From an uncultured Rhodocyclaceae bacterium (GTDB lineage: Bacteria > Pseudomonadota > Gammaproteobacteria > Burkholderiales > Rhodocyclaceae), in assembly GCA_907163075.1 (NCBI GenBank), contig CAJQTY010000003.1, positions 362,637 through 426,636 on the forward strand: DNA of 64,000 nucleotides, in the 5' to 3' direction. Positions within the stretch are counted from its first letter, which is position 1; every line of letters begins with the position of its first letter. The notes beneath the pieces are model-generated. The model saw only the letters and a program-made list of their open reading frames with translations. It ran no database searches and was not told the DNA's origin. Made by a program: the position numbers and the translations under genes. This document shows positions 54,679-63,871 of the stretch, one piece after another.

Positions 54679-55590
54679 ATGCAGCAGGCGAAAGTCCGGG
54701 CTCAGGCGATGGGCTGTCTGGTGGTGGCCATGGCCTTGTGGGGCAGTTCGTTCGTGGCCCTGAAACTGGCGTTTGCCGAACTGCCTCCCTTGTGGGTGAT
54801 CTTCGCGCGCATGGCGCTCGGCAGCCTGGTCTTTCTTTGCGCCTGGCGCTGGCGCGGGCGGCTGGACTATCGGGCCGGCGACTGGAAATACCTGCTCGGA
54901 CTGGCCGTGTGCGAGCCGTGCCTGTATTTCGTCTTCGAAGCCATCGCCTTGCAGAACACGAGCGCCTCGCAGGCCGGAATGATCACCGCCCTGCTACCGC
55001 TTCTGGTCGCGGTGGGCGCCTATGTCTTCTTGCACGAACGCATCACGCGCACCAGTCTGGCCGGCTTCCTGCTGGCGATCGCCGGCGTCGTCTGGCTGAG
55101 CCTGGGCGGGACGGCGGACGAGCATGCGCCGGCGCCCTTGCTGGGAAACTTCTTCGAATTTCTCGCCATGCTCTGCGCGATGGTTTACACCCTGATCCTG
55201 AAATTTCTCTCGACGCGCTACTCGGCCTTTCTGCTGACGGCCATGCAGGCATTCGTCGGCGCGCCCTTCTTCCTGCTGCTGGCGCTTTGGCACGAGCCGA
55301 CGCCGTCCTCGATCAGCCTCACGGGCGTGGTGGCGGTCGTCTATCTCGGGCTGGTCGTCACCGTCGGTGCCTATGGCCTGTACAACTTCGCAGTGAGCCG
55401 CCTGCCGGCCAGCCAGGCATCCGCCTTCGTCAACCTGATTCCCCTGTTCACCCTGCTGATCGCCGTGCTGCTGCTCGGCGAGAGCCTGACCACACAACAA
55501 GTACTCGCCACCGGAGTGGTGTTCTCCGGCGTCGCGCTGAGTCAGTGGCGTCGTGCGCCGGCGCCAGCGGTCGCCGGGATTCTCGATTAG
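54679..55590 (+). CDS. EamA-family (DMT) transporter
   Basis: This 303-residue inner-membrane transporter has ten helices in two EamA repeats. MALWGSSFVALKLAF opens the first, and ALQNTSASQAGMITALLPLLVA with RLPASQASAFVNLIPLFTLL are the paired conserved helices. The ATG at 54679 gives a compact N-terminus with the first helix at residue 11. It is only distantly similar to the EamA protein at 22175. Substrate unknown. Confidence 0.87.
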   Translation: MQQAKVRAQAMGCLVVAMALWGSSFVALKLAFAELPPLWVIFARMALGSLVFLCAWRWRGRLDYRAGDWKYLLGLAVCEPCLYFVFEAIALQNTSASQAGMITALLPLLVAVGAYVFLHERITRTSLAGFLLAIAGVVWLSLGGTADEHAPAPLLGNFFEFLAMLCAMVYTLILKFLSTRYSAFLLTAMQAFVGAPFFLLLALWHEPTPSSISLTGVVAVVYLGLVVTVGAYGLYNFAVSRLPASQASAFVNLIPLFTLLIAVLLLGESLTTQQVLATGVVFSGVALSQWRRAPAPAVAGILD

Positions 55591-55631
55591 GCCCGCGCGT
55601 CGCCGCCAGGGCGATCGCGTCAAACGCCCTC

Positions 55632-55747
55632 TAAGGAGGCGCTGATTTATTCGTCACACCGGCGGAAGCGATGTCCAGCTCGTTGATTCTTTTGGATTCC
55701 GGCGTTCGCCGGAATGACTATTTCTCATTTAATCGGCGTTTCCCTAA
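55632..55747. repeat. MITE-like palindromic repeat, family 1, copy D
   Basis: This copy has ends TAAGGAGGCGCTGATTTA and TTTAATCGGCGTTTCCCTAA. The left hairpin has lost bases (CACCGGCGGAAGCGATGTCC), while the right one (CCGGCGTTCGCCGG) is intact. It lies between the EamA gene and the glyQ promoter region. Confidence 0.8.
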
Positions 55748-55896
55748 CTGATTGAACGTAAACGATAATTTTCAACCGGCCAAGACAAGTCCTTTCGCAT
55801 TTTGATGCGACTGCCCTGCCTGGACAAGGCTGCGCCTTCTTGTCGGGCGCAAAACCAAGTAAAATCGCGCCATTTACCGCTCTCGCGAAGCCCTAC

Positions 55897-56802
55897 ATGC
55901 CAACTTTTCAGGAAGTCATTCTCCGTCTCCAGAATTTCTGGGACAAACAGGGGTGCGCGCTGCTCCAGCCTTACGACATCGAGGTCGGAGCCGGCACCTT
56001 TCACACCGCCACGTTCCTGCGCGCGATCGGCCCCGAGCCGTGGAACGCCGCCTACGTGCAGCCGTCGCGCCGGCCCAAGGACGGCCGTTACGGGGAAAAC
56101 CCGAACCGCCTGCAGCACTACTACCAGTATCAGGTCGTGCTGAAGCCCTCACCGGCGGACATCCAGGAACTCTACCTGCAATCCCTGGAGGCGCTCGGCA
56201 TCAATCTCAAGGAGCACGACATCCGCTTCGTCGAGGACGACTGGGAATCGCCGACGCTCGGCGCCTGGGGCCTGGGCTGGGAAGTCTGGCTCGACGGCAT
56301 GGAGGTCACCCAGTTCACCTATTTCCAGGAAGTCGGCTCGCTGACCTGCAAGCCGGTCCTCGGCGAGATCACCTACGGACTCGAACGCCTGGCGATGTAT
56401 CTGCAAGGCGTCGAGAACGTCTACGATCTGGTCTGGGCCGAAGGACCGGGCTACCGCATCACCTACGGCGACGTCTATCACCAGAACGAAGTCGAGCAGT
56501 CGAAATACAACTTCGAGCACTCCAACGTCGAAATGCTGTTCCGCCATTTCAGCGACCACGAATCCGAAGCCAAGCGCCTGATGGGGCTTAGCCTGGCGCT
56601 GCCCGCCTTCGAGCAGGTGATGAAATGCTCGCACTGCTTCAACATGCTCGACGCGCACGGCGCCATCTCGGTCACCGAGCGCGCCGCCTATATCGGCCGC
56701 GTGCGCGCCCTGGCGCGCGAAGTCGCGCAGTCCTACTACAACTCGCGTGAAGTCCTCGGCTTCCCGATGTGCAAGGCGCCGGCCGCCGTGGAGGCCAACT
56801 GA
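55897..56802 (+). CDS. glyQ: Glycyl-tRNA synthetase alpha subunit
   Basis: This 301-residue catalytic subunit of the tetrameric bacterial glycyl-tRNA synthetase activates glycine. [15 protein letters not shown] is the standard N-terminus, so ATG 55897 is chosen over an upstream in-frame start at 55840. Signature segments are [37 protein letters not shown] and [17 protein letters not shown]. The glyS start follows one base after the stop. It heads the glyQ-glyS-gmhB-plsC-ygjP operon. Confidence 0.97.
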   Translation: MPTFQEVILRLQNFWDKQGCALLQPYDIEVGAGTFHTATFLRAIGPEPWNAAYVQPSRRPKDGRYGENPNRLQHYYQYQVVLKPSPADIQELYLQSLEALGINLKEHDIRFVEDDWESPTLGAWGLGWEVWLDGMEVTQFTYFQEVGSLTCKPVLGEITYGLERLAMYLQGVENVYDLVWAEGPGYRITYGDVYHQNEVEQSKYNFEHSNVEMLFRHFSDHESEAKRLMGLSLALPAFEQVMKCSHCFNMLDAHGAISVTERAAYIGRVRALAREVAQSYYNSREVLGFPMCKAPAAVEAN

Positions 56803-56803
56803 C

Positions 56804-58891
56804 ATGAACCACAGTGTGTTGATCGAGTTGCGTACCGAAGAATTGCCGCCGAAATCGCTGAAGGCGCTCTCCGAGTCATTTGCCAGCTCCGTTTTTGCAG
56901 CGCTCAAGGAGCAGGCCTTCGCCTCGGCCGCGAGCGTGTGCATCCCCTACGCCACACCGCGCCGTCTGGCGCTGATGGTCACCGACGTCGCCGCGCAGCA
57001 GCCGGATCGCATCCTCGAGAAAAAAGGTCCGGCAGTGAGCAGCGGCGTGGACGCCGCCGGCAAGCCGACGCGGGCGCTGGAAGGCTTCATGCGCTCGGTC
57101 GGCGTCGGCTTCGAGCAGCTGCAGAAGGCGGGTGATGGCAAAGCCGAATATTTCGTCGCGCGTACCGAGAAGAAGGGCGAGGGCCTTGATACGCACCTGG
57201 CCGATATCGTCACTCAGGCACTCAAAAAACTGCCGATCCAGAAGGTCATGCGCTGGGGAGATTCCGAGCATCAGTTCGTGCGTCCGGTGCACGGCCTGAT
57301 CCTGCTTCATGGCAGCCGTGTGGTCGCCGGTGAAGTACTCGGACTGCGCAGCGGCAACAAGACGCTCGGACACCGCTTCCTGTCGTCAGGGGAAATCGTC
57401 GTCGCGACGCCCGAGGACTACGCGGCGAATCTTGCCGCCGGGAAAGTTCTCGTCTCGTTTGCCGAACGGCGCGCCTCGATCGCCGCGCAACTCGAGGCCA
57501 AGGCCAGGGAACTGGACGCGACGATCAACCGCGCCGATGGCCTGCTCGACGAAGTGAGTTCGCTGGTCGAATGGCCGGTTGTCTATGTCGGCGAGTTCGA
57601 GGCCGAGTATCTCGAAGTGCCGCAGGAATGCCTGATCCTGACCATGCAGCAGAACCAGAAGTACTTCCCGCTGCTCGATAGCGCCGGCAAGCTGCTGAAC
57701 AAGTTCCTGATCGTCTCCAACATGCAGGTCGACGATCCGAAGCACATCATTGGCGGCAACGCCCGCGTCGTTCGTCCACGCCTCTCGGACGCCCGTTTCT
57801 TCTTCAACCAGGATCGCCGCAACACGCTCGCCTCGCGTCTCGACAAGCTTGGCAGCGTCGTCTATCACAACAAGATCGGCTCGGTGCTGCAACGCGTCGA
57901 GCGCCTTGAAACCCTGGCCCAGAAGATCGCCGTGCACCTTGGCGCCAACGCCTCGCTGGCCGCCCGCGCGGCGCGCCTGTCCAAGGCCGACCTGGTGACC
58001 GACATGGTCGGTGAATTCCCCGAGTTGCAGGGCATCATGGGGCGCTACTACGCGCTGCACGACGGCGAGGACCAGGCCGTTGCCGACGCCGTGCAAAGCC
58101 ACTACCAGCCGCGCTTTGCCGGCGACGCGCTGCCGCAGGGCAATATCGCCTGTGCCGCCGCGCTGGCCGACAAACTCGATGCCCTGGCCGGCTTCTTCGG
58201 CATTGGCCAGATTCCGACCGGTGACAAGGATCCCTTCGGTCTGCGCCGGGCCGCGCTCGGGGTTCTGCGCATCCTCATGGAGGCGCCGCTTCCGCTCGAT
58301 CTGCGGCAGCTTCTTGGCGAGGCGGCGTCTGGTTTTGCGCCCGACCTGCTGAGCTTGAGCGATGGTCTCCCGGCGCATCTCGAAGACTTCATGTTCGACC
58401 GCCTGCGCGGCCTGCTCAAGGACGCCGGCCATGCCCAGGACGTCGTCGAAGCCGTGCTCGCCCAACACCCCTACCGTATCGATCTGGTGCCGGCCAAGCT
58501 GGACGCCGTGCGCGCCTTCCTGGCACTGCCCGAGGCGCTGGCGCTGGCGGCCGCCAACAAGCGTATCGGCAACATTCTCAAGAAGGCCGAAGGTGCCGCC
58601 GGCAACGGCTTCGCCCAGCCCGATCCGGCACGGCTGCAGGAAGCGGCCGAGCAGGCGCTTTACGAACGGGTGCAGGAAATCGCCCCGGTCGTTGCCGCGC
58701 ATGTCGCCAGCGAAGCCTATGCCGACGCGCTCAAGGCGCTGGCCTCGGTGCGTGCCGAAGTCGATCACTTTTTTGATAAGGTGATGGTTAATGTCGATGA
58801 CCCGGCGGTGCGCGCCAACCGTCTTGGCCTGCTCAAGGCGCTCTTCGACCAGCTCAACGCAGTGGCCGATATTTCGAAACTGGGCGTATGA
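56804..58891 (+). CDS. glyS: Glycyl-tRNA synthetase beta subunit
   Basis: This 695-residue beta subunit recognises tRNA-Gly and pairs with GlyQ. The start [12 protein letters not shown] is typical. [42 protein letters not shown] (in its two halves) and [14 protein letters not shown] are conserved, and the C-terminal anticodon-binding helices are complete with [11 protein letters not shown]. It ends overlapping the gmhB ATG by four bases. Confidence 0.97.
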   Translation: MNHSVLIELRTEELPPKSLKALSESFASSVFAALKEQAFASAASVCIPYATPRRLALMVTDVAAQQPDRILEKKGPAVSSGVDAAGKPTRALEGFMRSVGVGFEQLQKAGDGKAEYFVARTEKKGEGLDTHLADIVTQALKKLPIQKVMRWGDSEHQFVRPVHGLILLHGSRVVAGEVLGLRSGNKTLGHRFLSSGEIVVATPEDYAANLAAGKVLVSFAERRASIAAQLEAKARELDATINRADGLLDEVSSLVEWPVVYVGEFEAEYLEVPQECLILTMQQNQKYFPLLDSAGKLLNKFLIVSNMQVDDPKHIIGGNARVVRPRLSDARFFFNQDRRNTLASRLDKLGSVVYHNKIGSVLQRVERLETLAQKIAVHLGANASLAARAARLSKADLVTDMVGEFPELQGIMGRYYALHDGEDQAVADAVQSHYQPRFAGDALPQGNIACAAALADKLDALAGFFGIGQIPTGDKDPFGLRRAALGVLRILMEAPLPLDLRQLLGEAASGFAPDLLSLSDGLPAHLEDFMFDRLRGLLKDAGHAQDVVEAVLAQHPYRIDLVPAKLDAVRAFLALPEALALAAANKRIGNILKKAEGAAGNGFAQPDPARLQEAAEQALYERVQEIAPVVAAHVASEAYADALKALASVRAEVDHFFDKVMVNVDDPAVRANRLGLLKALFDQLNAVADISKLGV

Positions 58892-59424
58892 AACTCGTCA
58901 TCCTCGATCGTGACGGCGTCATCAATTTCGACTCGGACCAGTACATCAAGTCCCCGGCCGAGTGGAAAGCACTGCCCGGCAGCCTTGAGGCCATCGCCAA
59001 ACTGACGCAGGCCGGCTACCGTGTGGTGGTGGCCACCAACCAGTCCGGGATCGGCCGCGGCCTGTTCGACATGGACATGCTCAACGCCATGCACAACAAG
59101 ATGCACCGTGCCGTGCAGGCGCTTGGCGGGCGCATCGATGCCGTGTTCTATTGCCCGCATGCCTCCGAATCCAAATGCAATTGTCGCAAGCCAAAGCCAG
59201 GTATGTTCGAGCGGATTGGCGCCTGCTTCAACACCGACCTGGCCGATGCCTTCGCCATCGGTGATTCCCTACGCGACCTGCAGGCGGCCGCAGACGCCGG
59301 TGCGCTGCCGGTACTGGTGCTCACCGGCAAGGGCCTGTCCACGCAGAAAGATGGAAACCTGCCCGAAGGCACGCTGGTTTTTGCCGATCTTGCCGCCGCC
59401 GTCGAACATATTCTGAAGTCATGA
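58888..59424 (+). CDS. gmhB: D-glycero-beta-D-manno-heptose 1,7-bisphosphate 7-phosphatase
   Basis: This 178-residue HAD phosphatase acts in making ADP-heptose for the lipopolysaccharide inner core. LDRDGVIN carries the nucleophile Asp and acid/base Asp. [13 protein letters not shown] is motif II, and the zinc-binding loop [17 protein letters not shown] is present, as is [12 protein letters not shown]. It overlaps glyS by four bases and plsC by four bases, so it is translationally coupled on both sides. Confidence 0.93.
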   Translation: MKLVILDRDGVINFDSDQYIKSPAEWKALPGSLEAIAKLTQAGYRVVVATNQSGIGRGLFDMDMLNAMHNKMHRAVQALGGRIDAVFYCPHASESKCNCRKPKPGMFERIGACFNTDLADAFAIGDSLRDLQAAADAGALPVLVLTGKGLSTQKDGNLPEGTLVFADLAAAVEHILKS

Positions 59425-60167
59425 TCGCGTTAATCCGCTCCATCCTGTACTTGCTGCTCGCCATCCTGATCACCGCCCCGTTCGGGCTGTTCGTTACGCT
59501 GGCGATCGTCTTGCCGATGCGCGTGCGTTTCTGGATCATCTCGGTCTGGCGCGCGGCTTTCATGGCGCTGTGCGAATACGTGCTCGGACTGCGCTACCAG
59601 GTGATCGGCCGCGAGAATATTCCGGCCACGCCGTCGGTGATCCTCTCCAAGCACCAGTCGGCCTGGGAAACGGTCAGCCTGCAGGCCATCTTTCCGCCGC
59701 TCGTCTTCGTGCTCAAGAAGTCGCTGCTGATGATTCCGTTCCTGGGCTGGGCCTTTGCCGCGGTCAAGATGATCTCGATTGACCGCAGCGCCGGCAAGGA
59801 CGCGCTGCGCCAGGTCATCGACCAGGGCTGTGACCGCCTGAAGGCCGGCTACTGGGTCGTCATCTTCCCGGAAGGCACGCGCATCGCTCCGGGGCAGACC
59901 CGCCGCTTCAAGACTGGCGGTGCCCACCTGGCGGTTGCCGCCGGTGCCCTGGTCGTGCCGGTTGCGCACAATGCCGGCGAGTTCTGGGCGCGAAACGCCT
60001 TCGTCAAGGAGGCGGGCCTGATCACGGTCAGCATCGGCCCGGCCATCGACCCGGCCGGCAAGACGGCGGCCGAAGTCACCGAGTTGGCCGAGCAATGGAT
60101 CGAGAATGAAATGCGCCGCATCTCACCGCACTGCTATGCCGATGCCGCTCGTGCCGCGGCCGGCTGA
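59421..60167 (+). CDS. 1-acyl-sn-glycerol-3-phosphate acyltransferase (PlsC family)
   Basis: This 248-residue membrane acyltransferase makes phosphatidic acid in phospholipid synthesis. A strong N-terminal helix (residues 4-30) is followed by the catalytic motif KHQSAWET (variant of HX4D), the substrate motif FPEGTRIAPG and VPVAHNAG. The placement after glyQS-gmhB is common in betaproteobacteria. It overlaps the gmhB stop. Confidence 0.92.
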   Translation: MIALIRSILYLLLAILITAPFGLFVTLAIVLPMRVRFWIISVWRAAFMALCEYVLGLRYQVIGRENIPATPSVILSKHQSAWETVSLQAIFPPLVFVLKKSLLMIPFLGWAFAAVKMISIDRSAGKDALRQVIDQGCDRLKAGYWVVIFPEGTRIAPGQTRRFKTGGAHLAVAAGALVVPVAHNAGEFWARNAFVKEAGLITVSIGPAIDPAGKTAAEVTELAEQWIENEMRRISPHCYADAARAAAG

Positions 60168-60921
60168 ACTTCCGCTGGATGGCCGGCAGGCGCTGGCCGC
60201 CGACGAAACGCCACGGACCATCGCCCTCGGCGACCGCATCGTTCCCTATGTCCTGCGCCGCGCCCGGCGGCGCACCATCGGGCTTTCGATCGACCATCGC
60301 GGTCTGCGCGTCGGCGCGCCGCCACGCGCCAGCCTGCGCGAGGTCGAGTCGCTGATCCTGCGCCACGGCGAGTGGGTGGCGCAAAAGCTCGACGAGTGGC
60401 GCACGCGTCGCCGTCCGGAAGCGCTAAGGATTGTCGATGGCACGCGCGTACCCTTGCTCGGCGCATCGCTCGAAATCCGCCTGGCGCTGGGCAGCAACCG
60501 CGCCGTATGGAACGAGCACGGAGACGGCAGTTTTCCCGTACTGACGCTTTGCCTGCGTTCTCCCGCGGATGCCGCCCGCCTGCTCGAAAAGGCCTTGCGC
60601 GATCGGGCGCGCCGCTTGTTCGCCGAGCGCCTCGGCCATTTCGCCGAATGCCTGGGCGTGAGCGTGCCGTTGCTGGCGCTGTCGTCCGCCCGCACACGCT
60701 GGGGCAGTTGCAGCTCGAAAACCGGGATACGTCTGAACTGGCGGCTGATCCATTTCGCGCCGCACGTCGTCGATTACGTGGTCGCGCATGAGCTCGCCCA
60801 TCTGCGCGAGATGAACCATAGTCCTAGGTTCTGGGCAGTTGTTGAGCAGCTCTGCCCTAATTACCGGGCTTTGCGGGCTGAGTTGCACGATCTTGCCAAG
60901 ACCATACCAAACCTCGTGTAA
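60136..60921 (+). CDS. YgjP/DUF45-type zinc metallopeptidase
   Basis: This 261-residue member of the M48/DUF45 (SprT-like, UTP pyrophosphatase) group has the zinc motif HELAHLREMNHSPRFW, with HExxH and the downstream His, and the conserved RARRRTIGLSI and RWGSCSSKTGIRLNWRL segments. The start is uncertain among ATG 60136, ATG 60142 and an upstream codon at 60106; all overlap the plsC end. It is the last gene of the operon. The role is unclear: family members include a UTP pyrophosphatase. Confidence 0.88.
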   Translation: MPMPLVPRPAELPLDGRQALAADETPRTIALGDRIVPYVLRRARRRTIGLSIDHRGLRVGAPPRASLREVESLILRHGEWVAQKLDEWRTRRRPEALRIVDGTRVPLLGASLEIRLALGSNRAVWNEHGDGSFPVLTLCLRSPADAARLLEKALRDRARRLFAERLGHFAECLGVSVPLLALSSARTRWGSCSSKTGIRLNWRLIHFAPHVVDYVVAHELAHLREMNHSPRFWAVVEQLCPNYRALRAELHDLAKTIPNLV

Positions 60922-61004
60922 GGAATTTGTACGGAACGGAACAGCTAGCCCATACCCCCTGAAAAATCGCACAGCACGAAGCAACAGCGCGCAAGACAGT
61001 GACT

Positions 61005-61048
61005 TTGCGCACGAAATGCTTCACTTGTGCGCAACACTGATATATGAT
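61005..61048 (+). promoter_or_regulatory. Promoter with perfect palindromic operator upstream of the 225-residue gene
   Basis: TTGCGCAC (61005-61012) and GTGCGCAA (61027-61034) form a perfect eight-base inverted repeat. TATGAT at 61043-61048 is a good -10 element, with TTCACT at 61020-61025 as a -35 at 17-base spacing. One arm of the operator therefore lies between the promoter elements, the classical position for repression. No repressor gene is visible in the window. Confidence 0.6.
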
Positions 61049-61079
61049 GCACACACATTGACAGATAGGAGTGTGCAAA

Positions 61080-61757
61080 ATGGCGTTCAGAGCAGACGAA
61101 GCGGCGCGGGTCGGATATGAGCAGGTTGAGGCTTACCTTGTGCCCAGGCCAAGGGACGCCGACGAGGCGCAACGTGCCCGGAGCAAAGAGGCGCTTCAAG
61201 ACATAGTTGATGAGCTTGGCCCCGTGGTGGATGCCTACCCCACATGGCACCCTCTGGTCTGCAACCATGACAGCCGTCACCCGACCACTACGCCAAGCGA
61301 TCAATGCGGGTACATAGGTCTTGACCACACGCGGTACTTCGCTCATGGATTCATCACCTGTCCCTATACCGCAAGCGGGAAAGCCGAGAAGCTCATCGAA
61401 TCGGTGAATGCACTGCCTTATCACCCTGCTGCCAGCATCACGGCGGAGAAGCTAGATGTGCAGCTATACCACCCCGATGCGACCCCCGTACTGGTCAAGT
61501 GCGAGTGGAACAAATCTCTTGATGCAGGCGGAATGATCCCGTTGTCCATTGCCATGCCCTTGATCCTTGAAAAGGAAGTTCCGTGCTGGCACTGGGCTGA
61601 TGTGGCCGAGACATGGGAAACGATGCGCCCCTACTTCCTTGGCAGACCCCACGGCAGCCGGTCGTCGCTGTTTGTGAGCCAAGAGACCGGGCAGGCGATC
61701 AAGAAGATCTGGAATGCCCTGATCTACACAGGGATGTTCGGCCCGATCAAGGTGTGA
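61080..61757 (+). CDS. Hypothetical protein of an integrative or phage-like element
   Basis: The 225-residue soluble protein is of unknown function. ATG 61080 is chosen because AGGAG lies eight bases upstream; an in-frame GTG at 61071 overlaps that site. Several conserved-looking Cys/His/Trp positions occur (VCNHDSRHP, FITCPYTASG, VPCWHWAD), but no known domain. GC content is lower than in the adjoining ygjP operon, and it opens a different gene neighbourhood. The upstream palindromic operator suggests repression by an element-encoded regulator. Confidence 0.65.
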   Translation: MAFRADEAARVGYEQVEAYLVPRPRDADEAQRARSKEALQDIVDELGPVVDAYPTWHPLVCNHDSRHPTTTPSDQCGYIGLDHTRYFAHGFITCPYTASGKAEKLIESVNALPYHPAASITAEKLDVQLYHPDATPVLVKCEWNKSLDAGGMIPLSIAMPLILEKEVPCWHWADVAETWETMRPYFLGRPHGSRSSLFVSQETGQAIKKIWNALIYTGMFGPIKV

Positions 61758-61873
61758 TGGACTCAAGCAGCAGGCACACAGGCGGCACTGCATCCGCGCC
61801 AATACAAGCACGGCACCGGCACTGTGATCGTCGCCTGTGCCGCCCTGTTGCCCGTCTGCTGGTAGCGAAACAA

Positions 61874-61903
61874 TCCCGTCTGAGCCGGTAAGGCTGGACG
61901 GGA
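61874..61903. terminator. Strong hairpin between convergent genes
   Basis: TCCCGTC (61874-61880) pairs with GACGGGA (61897-61903), and AGCC with GGCT inside, around a GGTAA loop. This long near-perfect hairpin sits between the convergent genes ending at 61757 and 62000, so it probably serves as a two-way terminator. There is no T run. The rest of 61758-61999 shows no gene. Confidence 0.5.
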
Positions 61904-61999
61904 CTGAGTACCGGGTCAGGCTTCGGAGGAATCGCCAGCGGCTGGTTCCGTTTGATTAACGTCCAACGGTTTCCTATGGGACGGCCTCACTGAGCGTGG

Positions 62000-62464
62000 T
62001 TAGGTAGGGCTTGCCTTGTGACTAGCGATAGCGGCGTTGAGTTGGTCCAGTGACGGCATGGTGAAGCTCACAGGCTGGTACAAGCCGTGCAGTTCTGCCA
62101 GCGCGGCAAGTGCCTTCACCCGCGAATGGGCGTTCTTGTTGTTGGCCGGGTCTGCCATCTCATAGAGCTTGACGGAAACCCGATCCTTGATAATGGTCTG
62201 CATGTGCTGCTCGGTGGGCTGTACGTCCCCTGCAAAGACGGTGGCGAAGTACAGATGGCCGCTGCTCAATGTGATAGCCACACGCATTGCGGCAACGGTA
62301 TCAAGCACGCGCTGCCATACGGCGGCAGGCGACTCCCAGACCTGTGCAAGAACATCTCTGCTCCCATTGACTAGCCAGATGGTGTAACGCTCTACCGGCG
62401 CGGTTCGCTCGTCGTCGAACACGACATACAGGCGCTTGTCTTGGTCGGTGTGGGTAACGATCAT
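62000..62464 (-). CDS. Hypothetical phage-like protein
   Basis: This 154-residue soluble protein starts at ATG 62464 with AAGGAG upstream. The N-terminal half looks like alternating beta strands (LYVVFDDERT, TIWLVNGS); the C-terminal half is helical. No domain was recognised. It is the third of at least four minus-strand genes with short spacing (13 bases to the gene upstream), arranged like a phage or integrative-element operon. Confidence 0.6.
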   Translation of the reverse strand: MIVTHTDQDKRLYVVFDDERTAPVERYTIWLVNGSRDVLAQVWESPAAVWQRVLDTVAAMRVAITLSSGHLYFATVFAGDVQPTEQHMQTIIKDRVSVKLYEMADPANNKNAHSRVKALAALAELHGLYQPVSFTMPSLDQLNAAIASHKASPT

Positions 62465-62477
62465 GTGATTCTCCTTC

Positions 62478-63233
62478 TTATGGTGTTGGTAGGGCTGGCT
62501 GTGTGCTGTACAGCCCGCTAACGGTGTCGGCTGCGATGTACGGCACGTCCAGCTTCTTGAAGATCGCTTGCAGGTTGCCAATCTCGGCGGGGGTCAGCTT
62601 GGCCCGCACCTCGTCGCGGAGCGTGGGACGCTCTACGCGGTCGGGGGCTGTCGGGCTATGCATCTTCTCCAGCAGGTAGCCGTAGAGGTGCATTTCGTTC
62701 ATGTCCAGCTTGCTAAGGTCGTAGGCCGGTTCCTGCTCGGTGACGGTCACTTCCTGCTGGAGCTTGGTTGCTGCATCTAGACCAAGGAGCTTGGCGCGTC
62801 TTTCGGAGACCTTGACCGCAACATGAATGGCGGCCAGTTTGGGTGCCTTGTCCTCAACGACTCGCGTCAGCACATCGCCTGTCTCGGGGTTGCGAATCGG
62901 CTCCCCTTGATTGTTCAACATGGGGGCGCTTACGATCTTTCCGCCCGACACCATCGGGTGAAACGCCTTCACGGTCTGCATCGCCTCGGTCAGCAGAACG
63001 TCGCAGCGGCCTAGCTCAAGGGTCAGCAGTTCTTCGGCTGGTTCGCGGGTTTGGGCAGTCAGTGCCCGGCTGATAACACGATGCACCGTGTCTGCGCCAA
63101 CGCTCATGTGAGCGCCGATTTGTTCCAGCGTCCAGCCCTGAACGCGAAGGGATAGCATCTCAGCGCGGCGCTCTGCATCGCGGATGCTCTTCGCGCTGGT
63201 GATAGCTCTTGGACCTTTGCCTGTCTTTGTCAT
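62478..63233 (-). CDS. Helix-turn-helix protein, possible terminase small subunit-like
   Basis: The 251-residue protein has a clear N-terminal helix-turn-helix (LRVQGWTLEQIGAHMSVGAD, then TVHRVI) followed by a helical region with KVSERRAKLLGLDA. This layout resembles phage DNA-recognition proteins such as terminase small subunits, where an HTH precedes a RRAKLLGL-type segment. No large subunit is visible in the window. DNA binding is likely; the terminase role is a guess. Confidence 0.6.
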   Translation of the reverse strand: MTKTGKGPRAITSAKSIRDAERRAEMLSLRVQGWTLEQIGAHMSVGADTVHRVISRALTAQTREPAEELLTLELGRCDVLLTEAMQTVKAFHPMVSGGKIVSAPMLNNQGEPIRNPETGDVLTRVVEDKAPKLAAIHVAVKVSERRAKLLGLDAATKLQQEVTVTEQEPAYDLSKLDMNEMHLYGYLLEKMHSPTAPDRVERPTLRDEVRAKLTPAEIGNLQAIFKKLDVPYIAADTVSGLYSTQPALPTP

Positions 63234-63298
63234 TCGTTACTCCAACGATGACAGGCACTGTGCGGCATGTGCCGCAGGTTATCGCCTGATGATGCGGA

Positions 63299-63847
63299 TT
63301 ACATGAACACGCTGATGCGGGAAAACTCGCGGGCGAGGCCAGCGATACGGGCTTTGGAGTTGCCCAGCGACTCAACAACACGATGCACCTGATCGGTGTT
63401 GTCCAGCGACGAGAAACCTTCCACGGTCGCGCCTGCCTGCTTCGCTAGGAATTGCGACTCACGCCACTTATCAAAATCAGCGGTCAGCGCATCAACGGCA
63501 GCAGACAGAGCGGCGGCTAGGGGTTCCAGCCCGCCGAACTTCTCCACCGACTGAGCCAGCAGCGCGTCGGCGTTCTTCTTGAGGCGGGCGGCATGGGTAG
63601 CACGCTCCACCTCGGCAGCGTCGTTGATCTGGCTGACCAGTGCGTCACGCTGCACTTCCAGCCGTTGGAGGACACGCGCTGCCTTTTCCATTTCCGCTTC
63701 CAGCTTGTCGGCGGTCTTGTCGTCGCCCTTGGCTGCGGCGGTCGTCCATTCGGCTTTCCGCAAGGCTTGGGCAGTGGTTGCCTCGTCAAGCTGTTGGAGG
63801 ACAGCTTGCAGGGCGTCGTTCAGTTTCGCGGTATCAGGGGCGTTCAT
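63299..63847 (-). CDS. Coiled-coil protein of the phage-like operon
   Basis: The 182-residue protein is mostly alpha-helical. Residues 40-85 (DKTADKLEAEMEKAARVLQR and following) have heptad spacing typical of a coiled coil, and the whole is rich in Ala and charged residues. Such proteins occur among phage scaffolding or tail-assembly factors, but no family was recognised. It lies between a partial gene at the window edge and the HTH gene. Confidence 0.6.
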   Translation of the reverse strand: MNAPDTAKLNDALQAVLQQLDEATTAQALRKAEWTTAAAKGDDKTADKLEAEMEKAARVLQRLEVQRDALVSQINDAAEVERATHAARLKKNADALLAQSVEKFGGLEPLAAALSAAVDALTADFDKWRESQFLAKQAGATVEGFSSLDNTDQVHRVVESLGNSKARIAGLAREFSRISVFM

Positions 63848-63871
63848 TTCGGTTCCTTTGTGGTTGATGGA

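Noticed and set aside
57386-58768. 460-codon minus-strand frame inside glyS
   Set aside because: It is a shadow of glyS, which is fully conserved.
63299-63847. Phage scaffolding protein
   Set aside because: The coiled coil is the only evidence, so a specific name was not given.
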